IMG/VR virus record: IMGVR_UViG_3300032246_001735
Span: 1-60,000 of that record
Reading direction: 5' to 3' (one strand)
From: a virus
DNA: 60,000 nucleotides
Within the stretch, counting starts at the first letter, position 1. Each line of letters starts with the position of its first letter. Below the pieces are notes generated by a model. It was not told the origin of the DNA and did not search any database. It saw only the letters and a list, made by a program, of their open reading frames with translations. The position numbers and the translations under genes were made by a program. Of the stretch, positions 26,801-35,051 are shown in pieces.

Positions 26801-29353
26801 ACCTTCCCTAGAGTTAAACCATTGTGATCCCGGTGTGGTTGCGTCCGGAGCAGTGTCACTTATAATCACACTACCCAGTACAACATCAGTGTTTCCCTGA
26901 ACAGTTAGTGTACCCGATGTACTAACTGTGATAATGGGGTTGCCGTCAACTGTAATATAATTGTTTTGGCTAACTCCTAGAGCCACCCCGCCAATGTAGA
27001 TAGTGCCTGTACCCACATATAGACTATGCCATTGACTGCTGGTACTGCCTAGATCGTATTTTAAATTTTCTGCTGGTATAAGATTATGCGACACAATGTT
27101 GCCGGCAACTCCAATACCGCCAGCAACGGTCAATGCACCTGTAGTAGTACTGGTACTATTTGTGCCCGCAGCATTAAAGGTAGCCACAACATGTTTTTCC
27201 AGCGTACCTCCAGTATGTATTTTAACTGTAGTACCTGAACTGTCTGTACCCACAGTGAGATTATTACCAGAAGCATATAAGTATCCGTCTCTGCCTCCGG
27301 ATATGGTCCATCTGTTAGAACTAAAATTGCTACCGTTAATACCAAGATCTATATAATCAGTAGAGTCATTACCGCTATCTGCAGTGGCCACAAAGTCTGT
27401 ACTAGCACTAGTTCCTGTGCTTTGATTTTGTGCCTGTATCTGACTATAACCATCAACTTCAGAGGTAAACACCGACAATGGATTGATCGCTATCCAAGAA
27501 GGTATAACACCAAAAAATCCTGTTCTGGCATATAGATTACGCCAATGAGAGGAGGTAGATCCTAGATCATGAATATATGATATATTTGGGTTAACAGAAG
27601 TGTTGATTTTGGTAAGATCAATTTCATCACCTAGATTCCTGATTAAAAACTGTCCGGTCATGCCAGGATGATACTCACAGGCATAGTATAATATATCTGC
27701 AGCATTTTCCGGAACTGTAAATGTCAGTGTGCCAACCTCAACACCATTGTTAATGATTCCATCTGTATAAACAGAATTTATGTCAAAAGCACCCGGAGTG
27801 GTTTGAATCCAAAATGGATGACCTGGTAAGTTTGCTTCAAAATAATAAGTCAGCCCTCGAATTAATACAATATCAGGACTGTCCGGTGTTCCATTAAACA
27901 CATATTTTAAACCGTCTTGACTTTCAGTTACTACAAAAGTTCTACCTACTAGACTGCTTAATACCGAAAGACCATTGCGCTCAATGTCTCCACCCGCAGG
28001 AATAACCAATTTGCCATCTGGATTAAAGATCCACTCCTTTTCATTTGACCGTACTGTTAATCTAGATTTTACATCCTGAAACTCTAGTTGCCCGCCGCCC
28101 TGAAAGGTGCCAGTAAACGCATAAGATGCTTGATTTACCAGGGGCCAAGTATTATCTAGAATAAACTGATAGAGCACTCTACTGGACGTGGTCTGTGTGT
28201 TTATGGCTAATACTTTTGATGTGCCTACTCCGTTACTGATGTATATGGGCCCTACCATTCCTGCATGATGCTGGCATTGATAGTACAGAACATCCGGAGC
28301 ATTTAGAGGTACAGTAAAAGTAATAATTCCATCACCGGTACCTTGATTTGTAACACCAAGACTGTAAACATCTGCAGGATTATATCCTGCACCTGTGGTC
28401 TGTATATAAACAGGATGGGGAGGAGCAAATACATTCAAATAGTAGGTATTTCCCCTCTGCAGATACAGTGGTTTATTCACTGTTCCATCTACAAGATAAT
28501 TCAAAAAGCCAGGCTGTTTGATTACGGTATAACTAGTAGCATTTGGATCGGGCTGATCTATTCCTGCACCACTAGCATACCAGTTGACACGAATATTAGT
28601 CATAGCAGGGTGAACATCGAGGAATTGACTAATAACGTTAGATCTGCCAGTAGTACCTGTATTGGTAAATGTTTCGGCGTTGGATAGACCAAGATAAGGC
28701 GTATACCCTGTTCCGTTAACTGGAACGGACAGCGCAGCGTCTTCGTATAGATTTATTGTATTAGGATCTATTACTTGAACATAGTGATATTTGTTGTTGA
28801 GCTCTACAGTGGTTCCGATGCCTGTAATCTTTACTAGATCAGAATTACTTAGGTTATGCAATCCAACAGTGTGTACCATTACCGGAGAATCCAGCATGAT
28901 ATCATTAATATAAATTATTGTAGCAGTGGTTGCAGAACTAACGTAGGATTGAAGTATTCCACTGGGCGGAAAATGTAAACTTCCTTGAGCATCTAAATGT
29001 ACTTGAGCAGAACCGTTGATTAAAGAACTGGTAGACGCAAATCCACTCTGAAATGGTGTGCCGTTAATTGTGATATTTCCGCTACCGTTAATGGTTAACG
29101 CATTGCCATTAATAGTAACACCATCTGGACCCACATACAACTTGTCCCATTGTTTGCTGGCACTGCCTAGATTGTGTGTTTGGTCATTATCTGGAACAAG
29201 ATTGCTAGGAATTGCCAACAGATCAAAATTTGTACCTGTGGCTATCGTGGCCAATTCCGCAAAGTTAGCATTAACTTTACTAAATGCTGTGCGAATACTG
29301 TCGCCGTTGCCCGAATTAGGGCCAGTTCCTGTGTTAATGACTTGAATGGTCAT
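23804..29353 (-). CDS. giant tail/baseplate fibre with two cupredoxin-like domains (1849 aa)
   Basis: The N-terminus (VINTGTGPNSGNGDSIRTAF, then KVNANFAEL) is a domain common on phage baseplate and tail proteins. Around residues 290-370 and 490-570 there are two cupredoxin-like domains: PPHPVYI then YYQCQHHAGMVG, and PGHPFWI then YYACEYHPGMTG. Each keeps one His plus Cys-x2-His-x2-Met, the ligand set of type 1 copper sites. The rest is repeats of the kind WTFGTDGVLTLP (about nine variants) mixed with TTTGALTVAGGIGVAGN. It starts with AGGA upstream of the ATG and is the largest gene in the window. Role: virion fibre, with possible metal-stabilised folds (inference). Confidence 0.7.
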   Translation of the reverse strand: MTIQVINTGTGPNSGNGDSIRTAFSKVNANFAELATIATGTNFDLLAIPSNLVPDNDQTHNLGSASKQWDKLYVGPDGVTINGNALTINGSGNITINGTPFQSGFASTSSLINGSAQVHLDAQGSLHFPPSGILQSYVSSATTATIIYINDIMLDSPVMVHTVGLHNLSNSDLVKITGIGTTVELNNKYHYVQVIDPNTINLYEDAALSVPVNGTGYTPYLGLSNAETFTNTGTTGRSNVISQFLDVHPAMTNIRVNWYASGAGIDQPDPNATSYTVIKQPGFLNYLVDGTVNKPLYLQRGNTYYLNVFAPPHPVYIQTTGAGYNPADVYSLGVTNQGTGDGIITFTVPLNAPDVLYYQCQHHAGMVGPIYISNGVGTSKVLAINTQTTSSRVLYQFILDNTWPLVNQASYAFTGTFQGGGQLEFQDVKSRLTVRSNEKEWIFNPDGKLVIPAGGDIERNGLSVLSSLVGRTFVVTESQDGLKYVFNGTPDSPDIVLIRGLTYYFEANLPGHPFWIQTTPGAFDINSVYTDGIINNGVEVGTLTFTVPENAADILYYACEYHPGMTGQFLIRNLGDEIDLTKINTSVNPNISYIHDLGSTSSHWRNLYARTGFFGVIPSWIAINPLSVFTSEVDGYSQIQAQNQSTGTSASTDFVATADSGNDSTDYIDLGINGSNFSSNRWTISGGRDGYLYASGNNLTVGTDSSGTTVKIHTGGTLEKHVVATFNAAGTNSTSTTTGALTVAGGIGVAGNIVSHNLIPAENLKYDLGSTSSQWHSLYVGTGTIYIGGVALGVSQNNYITVDGNPIITVSTSGTLTVQGNTDVVLGSVIISDTAPDATTPGSQWFNSREGRIYIAYSGQWVDASPSAVPDPETYLGNITIDGSTINMNGSTLSINNDGILLVNGSEVTNNNSTYIPANPLDWSNSLSVIVSTFGEGLDQLAGRMTVVETSGGGGGTANGWQLTSSTSVVSLASNGVLTLPNGATIFDNDGPGGGWLSIAPANASTGQALVIYPTVADGNHIHLTANGNDTDLYLGNDSQYVKVDHSGTIVIGTYSTATTTSTWTFGTDGSTLLPDGNLYFGSTDGTAIYNHGISVTSGTQYAISSAGNDSGINLQWFGPGTYPTRHWAAIRVNAPEDASTGSVVVSTGAMNARNNWVYGQDGVLTLSTASTILGNSSDPNVYIETATTATTSTWTFGTDGVLTLPAATPIIKGGGTGTDVTVIASTGTNTSTWVFGADGTLTLPGGSGVAGGFIFGAPGEGAGVTNGGTGYQQFFVQGDGAYVQTSVNNSGTVFNTWQFGTDGNLTLPQGGVITSDGVAAVIVKAPSGSQAVLANNAGYNAILAQDQDVRVATSPDAGSTFNTWNFGTDGDLTLPGQLLFPEGTTFYNNGISVSSGTQYGTSVQGNTSGINQYWFADGTMPTRKWAAVRVNSPENASTGSVVVSTGAFNSRNNWIFAHDGSTVLPENTLKGYCFTATNAVFNYLPQAGAFYYTDNPILRSIATIGGAWYIKGPGLVGWKQITGVQDNGDNLIIRIGSGNTPLPDGSEFNSGGHNPTSPDLVYTISQYLELDIKAADKTWTFDSTGTLILPTGGDIVRNGASVLGGGAGGPVFQLTSSTAVVSLASNGTLTFPNNDLTISSYGSVGSLESRIWTTDSDITVYRNGRDGYAVIENEVTVYAGNGQIAKFVPTGLEIASGKSLKFPDATVQTTAYTGTVAYSNITGAPAVVNRTTGSWILATGANTVSITVPPNGNYQMWVSGTCDYGIVEWNATVNVSNTNVPAIGSQYGWYYAAGNALVLTSIPNQIIGTAGVISSATGYTGTISNVFSFGITNNSGSTQTAYWGYTTL

Positions 29354-29355
29354 GG

Positions 29356-29658
29356 TTAAATTCCTGCAAGTTTGCGTATTGCTTCTAATTCTACATTAGG
29401 TTCTGCTTCTGGTTGTTCTTTTGCTGCCAACTGATCATATTGATCCATGGTCAGCACACCCTGGTTTTTCATTTCAACTAACTTGGAAATAAGATCGTGT
29501 AATTCAGTGTCGGATTTGATTTCTTCTCGAGCCAATTCTAGAATTTTAGTTAATAAAGGGACATCCATGGTCACAGTGTCTACGGGATCTTGTGTTTCTT
29601 TAAGTTTTGGCTTGGCTGGGTTTACCAGGCTGGAATGTATAATAGTAGAATAAGTCAT
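29356..29658 (-). CDS. hypothetical helical protein next to the giant fibre
   Basis: I choose the ATG at 29658 (MTYSTIIHSSLVNPAKPKL), giving 100 residues. A longer frame would overlap the divergent HNH gene. The middle is a run of helices (LLTKILELAREEIKSDTELH, then VEMKNQGVLTMDQYDQLA) and the end is acidic. It precedes the 1849-residue fibre by 2 bases and could be an assembly or scaffolding partner. No family is recognised. Confidence 0.5.
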   Translation of the reverse strand: MTYSTIIHSSLVNPAKPKLKETQDPVDTVTMDVPLLTKILELAREEIKSDTELHDLISKLVEMKNQGVLTMDQYDQLAAKEQPEAEPNVELEAIRKLAGI

Positions 29659-29735
29659 ATGACTATTTAGTTGCTCTTTTATAGTTTTAATCTTATAATA
29701 TTCAGTACAACTATTCGAATAAATATTGTTATAAT

Positions 29736-30245
29736 ATGGCCGCACTAATGTTGAACGCCGACGGAGCACCTATTTCATATTTGCCTCTCTCCATCATTAC
29801 TTGGGAAGAATCCATTAAGTACCTAGTTTTAGAAAAAGCCAGTGTACTTGAATTCTATGAAGATTGGATAGTTCGCAGTGCCAATTGGAGCACACACGTT
29901 CCAGCAGTAATGATCCTAAAAGACTACGAAAAAAGAAAAACCACTGTGAGATTTTCCAAACAGAATGTTTTTTTGCGGGACGGGTATGTATGCCAATACT
30001 GCGGAGTTCAACTGAATAAAAAGACCGCAACTCTAGATCACGTGCTACCAATTAGCCACGGCGGGAAATCCAACTTTGAAAACTGCACTACCAGTTGCGG
30101 ACCTTGTAATGCTGTTAAAGGGAACAATCAGAAAATTGTTCCTGCAGTAAAACCCAACAAACCTAGTTATTTTACACTGGTTGAAAAGAGAAAGAAACTA
30201 AAATGGGAAATAGCCCATTCAAGTTGGGCAAACTATTTAGATTAG
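29736..30245 (+). CDS. HNH endonuclease
   Basis: A 169-residue protein. FSKQNVFLRDGYVCQYCG and the later CGPCNAVKG supply two CxxC zinc pairs, and ATLDHVLPISHGGKSNFENC carries the catalytic D-H of HNH nucleases with the N downstream. The N-terminal half (MLNADGAPISYLPLSIITWE) is typical of free-standing phage HNH proteins. It may be a homing nuclease or help in DNA packaging or replication. It is the only plus-strand gene between 1 and 32.5 kb and lies between the fibre partner and IF-1, as expected for an inserted element. Confidence 0.85.
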   Translation: MAALMLNADGAPISYLPLSIITWEESIKYLVLEKASVLEFYEDWIVRSANWSTHVPAVMILKDYEKRKTTVRFSKQNVFLRDGYVCQYCGVQLNKKTATLDHVLPISHGGKSNFENCTTSCGPCNAVKGNNQKIVPAVKPNKPSYFTLVEKRKKLKWEIAHSSWANYLD

Positions 30246-30246
30246 T

Positions 30247-30465
30247 CTATTTTTCTCTATATACAATGCGACCTTTGGACAGATCGTAGGGACTCATTTC
30301 TACTTTAACTCGATCTCCAGCAAGAATTTGAATTTTATTCTGCCGCATCTTTCCGCTTATATGGCCTAATATAATTGAGCCTTGTTCTAGTTTAATTCTA
30401 AACATCGCATTAGGAAGAACTTCTTGTATACTTCCATCCATTGAAATTACATCATCTTTAGCCAC
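30247..30465 (-). CDS. infA: translation initiation factor IF-1
   Basis: A 72-residue protein, the exact size of bacterial IF-1. [20 protein letters not shown] then [20 protein letters not shown] and [20 protein letters not shown] follow the family from end to end and give the OB fold that binds the ribosomal A site on the 30S subunit. The start is GTG. The Shine-Dalgarno is poorly placed. It ends next to the HNH gene and is followed upstream by DNA ligase. IF-1 in a phage could favour initiation on phage messages; this is inference. Confidence 0.9.
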   Translation of the reverse strand: MAKDDVISMDGSIQEVLPNAMFRIKLEQGSIILGHISGKMRQNKIQILAGDRVKVEMSPYDLSKGRIVYREK

Positions 30466-30510
30466 GGTTTAAATATTTTTCCTTTAATTTAGTAAATTTT
30501 TACTTATGCG

Positions 30511-31812
30511 TTAAATTTTATCACCTGCAGTAAAACCACGAAAACGTTCGAATCGAGGAAATCGAAGACTGTAAGCCTCATCGCTGTCTTGATTCTTAGT
30601 TACACAATCTGCTTTAATTTCGACAATTTGTCCAATTACAGACTGTCTATCTTTCCAAATTTCATCTCGTTGCTCATCAGAGAGTCCTGAGCCCACATTT
30701 ACTCGAATAGTTCTACCTTGATCAATTCCTTCACAGATCAATGCACCCAATTTACCTTGATTCTTGCCTGTGCCTTCTTCAACTGCAACCACAGCAAGAT
30801 CCACAGTGATCACAGGTTTGATCTTGAGCCAACTGTGACTGCGTTTGCATTCATATTTGGCATCGAGGTCTTTTAGCATGATGCCTTCGAACCCATTATC
30901 GATAGCCCATTGGTTGTATTCTTTAAATTCCACTTGGCCTACAAAGGTATCTAGATTCACTTCCTTTTGAGGAATAATGTCAACATTACCCAATTTATCA
31001 AAGACTGCATTTAGTGATCGTAGTAGATTGCTACGACGTCGCTGACCCAAAGTACTTCGTCCCGCTTGAAACTCTGATAGGGGAATAATATCAAACAGCA
31101 TGAGTCTGGCATCTTCTGCCTGCACATTGTCTTTACGATGTACCTGTTTCATTAAGGCCTGAAAACTAGATGAAACCATTTCCCCATCAAGAACTACACT
31201 TCGATCAAACATTGTGATATTTTGTTCAATAGCCTGAGTAATGTGCCCAAAGTTCTCTAGAACTTTTCCGTTACGGGTGTATTGTGTAACTGTTTTACTC
31301 TCTGCATCAATCACTGTTAGAACTCTAACCCCATCTAACTTAGGCTCAATCAATTTTTTCCCGACAACTTTCTTTTCGTGATTGGCACCATCATGAGACA
31401 GCATACATTCGAATACTGGAACAGCATCTTTAACAATTTTGTTAATGGTCTTTTCACTTACACCACAACGTAGATCTTTGATAAGAATCCTTCGATACCA
31501 ATCGTTCCATTGTGTTTTAGTACTGGCGCTGAGTGCTAATTCAATAGCGGCTCGAGCATCATCTCCAGTAAGTTGGCGTGTACTCAAAAGATGAGTAAGT
31601 TCTTTGAACGCAGCCCAAGGCAAGCCTTGTCCATCCGGGCCACCATGAGTAGGTACTTTCTTTACACCAAATGTAATATAGGGACTGAGAGCCAGTTTGA
31701 ATCCTTCAAACAGTTCTTGATTATCTCGTTGTGCCTCTATAATGGCTTCTTTGTTAAGACGGCTAGGGTGATCTTCTAGACTACGAATTACTCGATCACA
31801 GGAGTCAATCAT
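30511..31812 (-). CDS. ATP-dependent DNA ligase (T4 gp30-like)
   Basis: A 433-residue protein. LIEPKLDGVRVL holds the adenylated Lys (about residue 158) in motif I. DGEMV is motif III, NGFEGIMLKD motif IV and SWLKIKP motif V. The N-terminal 140 residues are the DNA-binding domain seen in phage and archaeal-type ligases (KDLRCGVSEKTINK). It seals nicks in replication and repair, with ATP as cofactor. A sigma70-type promoter directly upstream (31846-31874) would allow expression before the late genes. Ribosome-binding site GGAA precedes the ATG. Confidence 0.9.
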   Translation of the reverse strand: MIDSCDRVIRSLEDHPSRLNKEAIIEAQRDNQELFEGFKLALSPYITFGVKKVPTHGGPDGQGLPWAAFKELTHLLSTRQLTGDDARAAIELALSASTKTQWNDWYRRILIKDLRCGVSEKTINKIVKDAVPVFECMLSHDGANHEKKVVGKKLIEPKLDGVRVLTVIDAESKTVTQYTRNGKVLENFGHITQAIEQNITMFDRSVVLDGEMVSSSFQALMKQVHRKDNVQAEDARLMLFDIIPLSEFQAGRSTLGQRRRSNLLRSLNAVFDKLGNVDIIPQKEVNLDTFVGQVEFKEYNQWAIDNGFEGIMLKDLDAKYECKRSHSWLKIKPVITVDLAVVAVEEGTGKNQGKLGALICEGIDQGRTIRVNVGSGLSDEQRDEIWKDRQSVIGQIVEIKADCVTKNQDSDEAYSLRFPRFERFRGFTAGDKI

Positions 31813-31845
31813 GAATTATTTCCAAATAGTTATAGTAACTATACG

Positions 31846-31874
31846 ATTATAACACAGTTATCAATAAAGGTCAA
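31846..31874 (-). promoter_or_regulatory. sigma70 promoter of the DNA ligase gene
   Basis: On the minus strand TTGACC (31869-31874), a 17-bp spacer and a perfect TATAAT (31846-31851) lie 34 bases upstream of the ligase ATG. The TGA stop of the SDR gene (31871-31873) is inside the -35 box, the same arrangement as in the plus-strand early cluster. Confidence 0.75.
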
Positions 31875-32374
31875 TCAGATAAAATAATATCTACCGCTCG
31901 GTCAAGAGTGATATAATCTTTTTCAGTAAAATGTGGATAACGTTCCAGAATACGTTCAGTTCCGACATATCCAAAAGATTTGTATTTGACTTTACAGGTA
32001 TAACCGGATAACTTTTCCGACATTGTTTTTAGAGACATTTTTTCGGCTTGATAATTTAACAAATCAAATCTTGATTCCGGAAGATTTACTTCGGTAACCC
32101 TACTACCGATATTAATTATAGTTTTTTCTAAATCAGCCCATCGATTGAAAAAATCGATAAGCATGTAAGTTTGGCCAAATCCATTATAAGCACAATTGAT
32201 AAATGTATCGAAATCTATTGATTCATTTAAAATTTGTTTTCGACTCACGGGATTATTGATATCATATCCATTTGATCTAGAAAATCCCTTACACTCAACT
32301 CCTTGATTCGATAGATGCTCGAATAGTGATTTACCGATTCCATAAGTATGACCGGTTATTGCTACCCTTTTCAT
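31871..32374 (-). CDS. short-chain dehydrogenase/NAD(P)-binding protein
   Basis: A 167-residue protein, shorter than usual SDR enzymes (about 250). VAITGHTYGIGKSLFEHL is the TGxxxGIG nucleotide-binding motif, INCAYNG replaces the NNAG motif, IINIGS carries the active-site Ser, and YQAEKMSLK is the YxxxK pair. All core catalytic motifs are present, so the protein could be active with a minimal substrate domain. Its TGA is part of the -35 of the next promoter. Substrate is unknown. Confidence 0.65.
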   Translation of the reverse strand: MKRVAITGHTYGIGKSLFEHLSNQGVECKGFSRSNGYDINNPVSRKQILNESIDFDTFINCAYNGFGQTYMLIDFFNRWADLEKTIINIGSRVTEVNLPESRFDLLNYQAEKMSLKTMSEKLSGYTCKVKYKSFGYVGTERILERYPHFTEKDYITLDRAVDIILSD

Positions 32375-32523
32375 ATTGAAAAACTGGATTCGAAAATGTT
32401 TACAGAACGATTTTTCATTTATAAAATTATAATAAATATATTTAACTATAAAACTAGATTAAAGTAGTTAAAAAGATTTAATAAAGACAAAACAAGATAT
32501 GAATTAATTAAAAAGTTCAAAAT

Positions 32524-32862
32524 ATGAAACCATGGCTTAGAGAAGATACCAAAGATTGGATCAACCAAGTAGAGCATCGCATTGAGGATATAGATTACTA
32601 TCTCAAACGCACTATAGAATGGTGTGAGATCAATGAAGTTTACCAAGACGAGCAGGTGTTTATGTGTAGTTTTTTAACCTGTATTTGGGTATGTAGAATG
32701 CGTAATGAGCAAGTTTCATATAATGAACTGCTGGAAATATTGGGACTAGAAAGTCATACTATTCCAAACGCTGATAAATTATATGACCTAGGTCCTATGT
32801 TTGAAAATCTAGATCACGAAGAAATACTCAACTTAGCAGTCAATCACTTTCCGAAATTTTAA
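32524..32862 (+). CDS. hypothetical acidic protein
   Basis: A 112-residue protein, starting MKPWLREDTKDWINQVEH, rich in acidic residues and helices. No family is recognised. The upstream 150 bases are very AT-rich and divergent from the SDR gene; no clear Shine-Dalgarno is seen, so the start is uncertain. The reverse-strand frame in the same place is judged a shadow. It ends just before the convergent gene at 32863. Confidence 0.5.
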   Translation: MKPWLREDTKDWINQVEHRIEDIDYYLKRTIEWCEINEVYQDEQVFMCSFLTCIWVCRMRNEQVSYNELLEILGLESHTIPNADKLYDLGPMFENLDHEEILNLAVNHFPKF

Positions 32863-33108
32863 TTACTTGCCGTCGTAGTCCTTAACCGGACCGCCATGTA
32901 TTTCGCTTTTGGCCTTTTTACCTTTAAGACGAACACCGCTACCTTTTCGACCTTGCTGACCAGTACCGGCTGTATGATCAGTGTCATGTGCTCTTAGGCC
33001 CAAACTCACGCACTGAGAATATCTCACATTGCTTAACCGTTTGACAGCACACTGACTCTTAGTGGGATTTGCTATCTTCTTTTCTAGAATAAATTCAATG
33101 GCACGCAT
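32863..33108 (-). CDS. small basic phage protein
   Basis: An 81-residue protein starting MRAIEFILEKKIANPTKSQ at ATG 33108; the longer frame uses TTG and overlaps the upstream gene. The C-terminal half is very basic and glycine-rich (QQGRKGSGVRLKGKKAK), fitting nucleic-acid binding. It starts 4 bases after the stop of the ART-like gene. Confidence 0.5.
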   Translation of the reverse strand: MRAIEFILEKKIANPTKSQCAVKRLSNVRYSQCVSLGLRAHDTDHTAGTGQQGRKGSGVRLKGKKAKSEIHGGPVKDYDGK

Positions 33109-33112
33109 GTGA

Positions 33113-33667
33113 TTATTTACCAATTAAATCTGCAAGATTAACCGTTTCCTGTTTAACCACTTGTAGGGCATTTTGATCAAAAGCAATGTAACTCATCTGA
33201 CCGGGATCTTCTATTTGATTTACATATCTAAATCCTTCAATACCGCAGTTTCTTAGAATATTAATAAATTCATCAATAAATTTCTGAGCATTGGGTATCA
33301 GTCGAGCTTTGATTCTAAGACTGATATCAGTTAATTGTTCGGCTCCGCCGCAGGAGTTAATCCTAGGATCCTTTTTTAATTCCGGAATCCATTTAACTAA
33401 CTTTTTAAAATCGCCGGGAGGATCACCTAAATTGGGATAATCTGTCACAAGAGCAGTTTTGCTGGTATCCAAATTTACTGTGTAAATGTAAGCACGAGTT
33501 TTGGACTGCCAGTCGGGCTCATTGGTATGCACTTGCACCAGTCTATCTAATGCAGCCTGACGACTACCCAAATGTGTGAAAGGTCTAAATTTCTTAATAT
33601 TGGGGCTAAAACTGCCATGAAAAGCAGATCCGCTTATGTCTTCAGTTAATAGATCACAGATTTTCAT
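33113..33667 (-). CDS. predicted ADP-ribosyltransferase-like protein (ART-PolyVal type)
   Basis: A 184-residue protein. AFHGSFSPNIKKFRPFTHLG and SRQAALDRL fit the H-G-x-x-x-x-x-x-F and (T/S)-H-x-G-x-x-x-A-A pattern of the ART domains found in phage polyvalent proteins. The C-terminal EGFRYVNQIEDPGQMSYIAF and a following FDQNALQVV match the end of these domains. If active it would transfer ADP-ribose from NAD to host or phage proteins. The catalytic residues are not certain by eye. ATAAATA lies five bases before the ATG, where a T4-like late promoter could give an almost leaderless message. Confidence 0.45.
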   Translation of the reverse strand: MKICDLLTEDISGSAFHGSFSPNIKKFRPFTHLGSRQAALDRLVQVHTNEPDWQSKTRAYIYTVNLDTSKTALVTDYPNLGDPPGDFKKLVKWIPELKKDPRINSCGGAEQLTDISLRIKARLIPNAQKFIDEFINILRNCGIEGFRYVNQIEDPGQMSYIAFDQNALQVVKQETVNLADLIGK

Positions 33668-33671
33668 ACGA

Positions 33672-34397
33672 TTATTTATCGTAGAAAATGTGTGCTCCGG
33701 TTCTGGTTACTCGATTCAACCTCCAGCCTGGGTTAACATAGTAAGCATGATAATGAAAACTAGTCGAATACTTTTTCTTCCATTCCTCATAGCCATCAGT
33801 TATCACTTTCTTAGCCACACGCTGGCTAGCAATCCATCTAGGATTATCATCATCTGGTACCTTAACTGCTTCGCAAGTCCAGGAAAACTGGCAAACAGTC
33901 CAGGTTTTGTTAACTTCTTTGGTTTTATTTTTAGATATCTTAACCGTTTTAACTGCGGAAAAAGAACTACGCTGATAAACTACATCGCACAATGTTTTAG
34001 GATAAGACCTGTTATTCAATCTATTTAAAGTAACAATACCCACAGCAGCCATACCTTCTTCGGGTTCATTGGCTGCTTCGTGGTAAATGTTACGGGATAA
34101 GCAATAAAAATCTTTAGATGTTATAGGTGCGGGAGTAGCAGTTGCTTTTCGAATAATGGATTCTAATGCATCTGCTCCGGCGCCCATAACTCTGCCAAAA
34201 AACCCGGGTTTTTTCTCCGGTTGAACTTGCTCTGCAACTGTGTCAATACCGGAATCAGTCTTTTCTACTATTTCTTGTATAGACTGTTCTGATAAAATCG
34301 AATTGTCAAGATTTAACTTTTCTTCTGCAGCCCGCACAGGAACCGCTATTAAACTAAATGCCAATAATAAAACTCCAAATAAGGTTATTTTGGTCAT
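33672..34397 (-). CDS. SleB-like cell wall hydrolase with signal peptide, copy 1
   Basis: A 241-residue protein. I choose the ATG at 34397 with GGGAG six bases upstream; a TTG codon precedes it. The signal peptide (MTKITLFGVLLLAFSLIAVP) is followed by a linker and a hydrolase_2/SleB domain: FYCLSRNIYHEAANEPEEG then VGIVTLNRL, YPKTLCDVVYQ and CQFSWTCE. The Glu in YHEA is the expected catalytic residue of this lytic transglycosylase-like family. The C-terminal HYHAYYVNPGW follows the family. It probably cleaves peptidoglycan from the periplasmic side, at entry or lysis. Confidence 0.8.
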   Translation of the reverse strand: MTKITLFGVLLLAFSLIAVPVRAAEEKLNLDNSILSEQSIQEIVEKTDSGIDTVAEQVQPEKKPGFFGRVMGAGADALESIIRKATATPAPITSKDFYCLSRNIYHEAANEPEEGMAAVGIVTLNRLNNRSYPKTLCDVVYQRSSFSAVKTVKISKNKTKEVNKTWTVCQFSWTCEAVKVPDDDNPRWIASQRVAKKVITDGYEEWKKKYSTSFHYHAYYVNPGWRLNRVTRTGAHIFYDK

Positions 34398-34411
34398 CAA
34401 ACTCTCCCATA

Positions 34412-34933
34412 TTATTCATAAAACACATGCCTCCCGATTTTAGTCACGGGCTGTTTACCCCATTTGGGGTCAACATAGTCGGCGTGATAAAACAACGACG
34501 CTTTTACTGATCTAACACGAACATTCTCTAAAAGTACCTGTTTGGCTACTTCCATTGATTCTACATAGGCTTTTATATTTATAGGTTTTTTAATGATGTC
34601 TTTTTCACAATACCAGGAAAATTGACAAACTGATTGAACTTTTTGATATATCACCTGACAAACATCACTAGGAAACTTGCCACTTTTTACCCTATTTAGA
34701 GTAACCTGTGCTACAGCAACCTTACCTTCCCAGGGTTCAGATGCTGCTTCGTAGTAGATATTTTTAGTAAGGCAGTCAATATGCTGTGCGTTAAATCTCC
34801 GTGAATTAGTTGCAGATCCCTTATCAACCCAAATCTCTCGTTGTTTAATAGTTAGGGCAGGGGAATCAACTGGCTGGATAAGACTAAAAAATAATAAAGT
34901 CGCAACCAAAGATCTAATAATTTTTTTCGACAT
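34412..34933 (-). CDS. SleB-like cell wall hydrolase with signal peptide, copy 2
   Basis: A 173-residue protein, related to the next gene. The signal peptide is MSKKIIRSLVATLLFFSLIQ. The SleB domain is DCLTKNIYYEAASEPWEG, VAQVTLNRVKSGKFPSDVCQ, VQSVCQFSWYCE, then LFYHADYVDPKWG. The Glu of YYEA is retained. The core matches copy 1, which has an additional linker of about 80 residues. Two secreted SleB proteins in tandem is unusual; one may serve lysis and one entry, or they form a pair (inference). Confidence 0.75.
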   Translation of the reverse strand: MSKKIIRSLVATLLFFSLIQPVDSPALTIKQREIWVDKGSATNSRRFNAQHIDCLTKNIYYEAASEPWEGKVAVAQVTLNRVKSGKFPSDVCQVIYQKVQSVCQFSWYCEKDIIKKPINIKAYVESMEVAKQVLLENVRVRSVKASLFYHADYVDPKWGKQPVTKIGRHVFYE

Positions 34934-35051
34934 TGTTAATTATCTATATGTAAGTTAAAGTTGTTATTAGGTGCAAAAATAGTCGCAGATGCTAGAAGCA
35001 ACCGCAAGTTTACATTAAAAACAACAGGAAATCAAGAAAGGCGTGTGGCTT

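Noticed and set aside
29730-29735. TATAAT just before the HNH start codon
   Set aside because: It touches the ATG directly, so it cannot act as a -10 for this gene.
34985-35040. Promoter TTGATT, 17 bp, TAAACT on the minus strand before the second SleB gene
   Set aside because: Both boxes match only partly and the region is AT-rich, so chance is likely.
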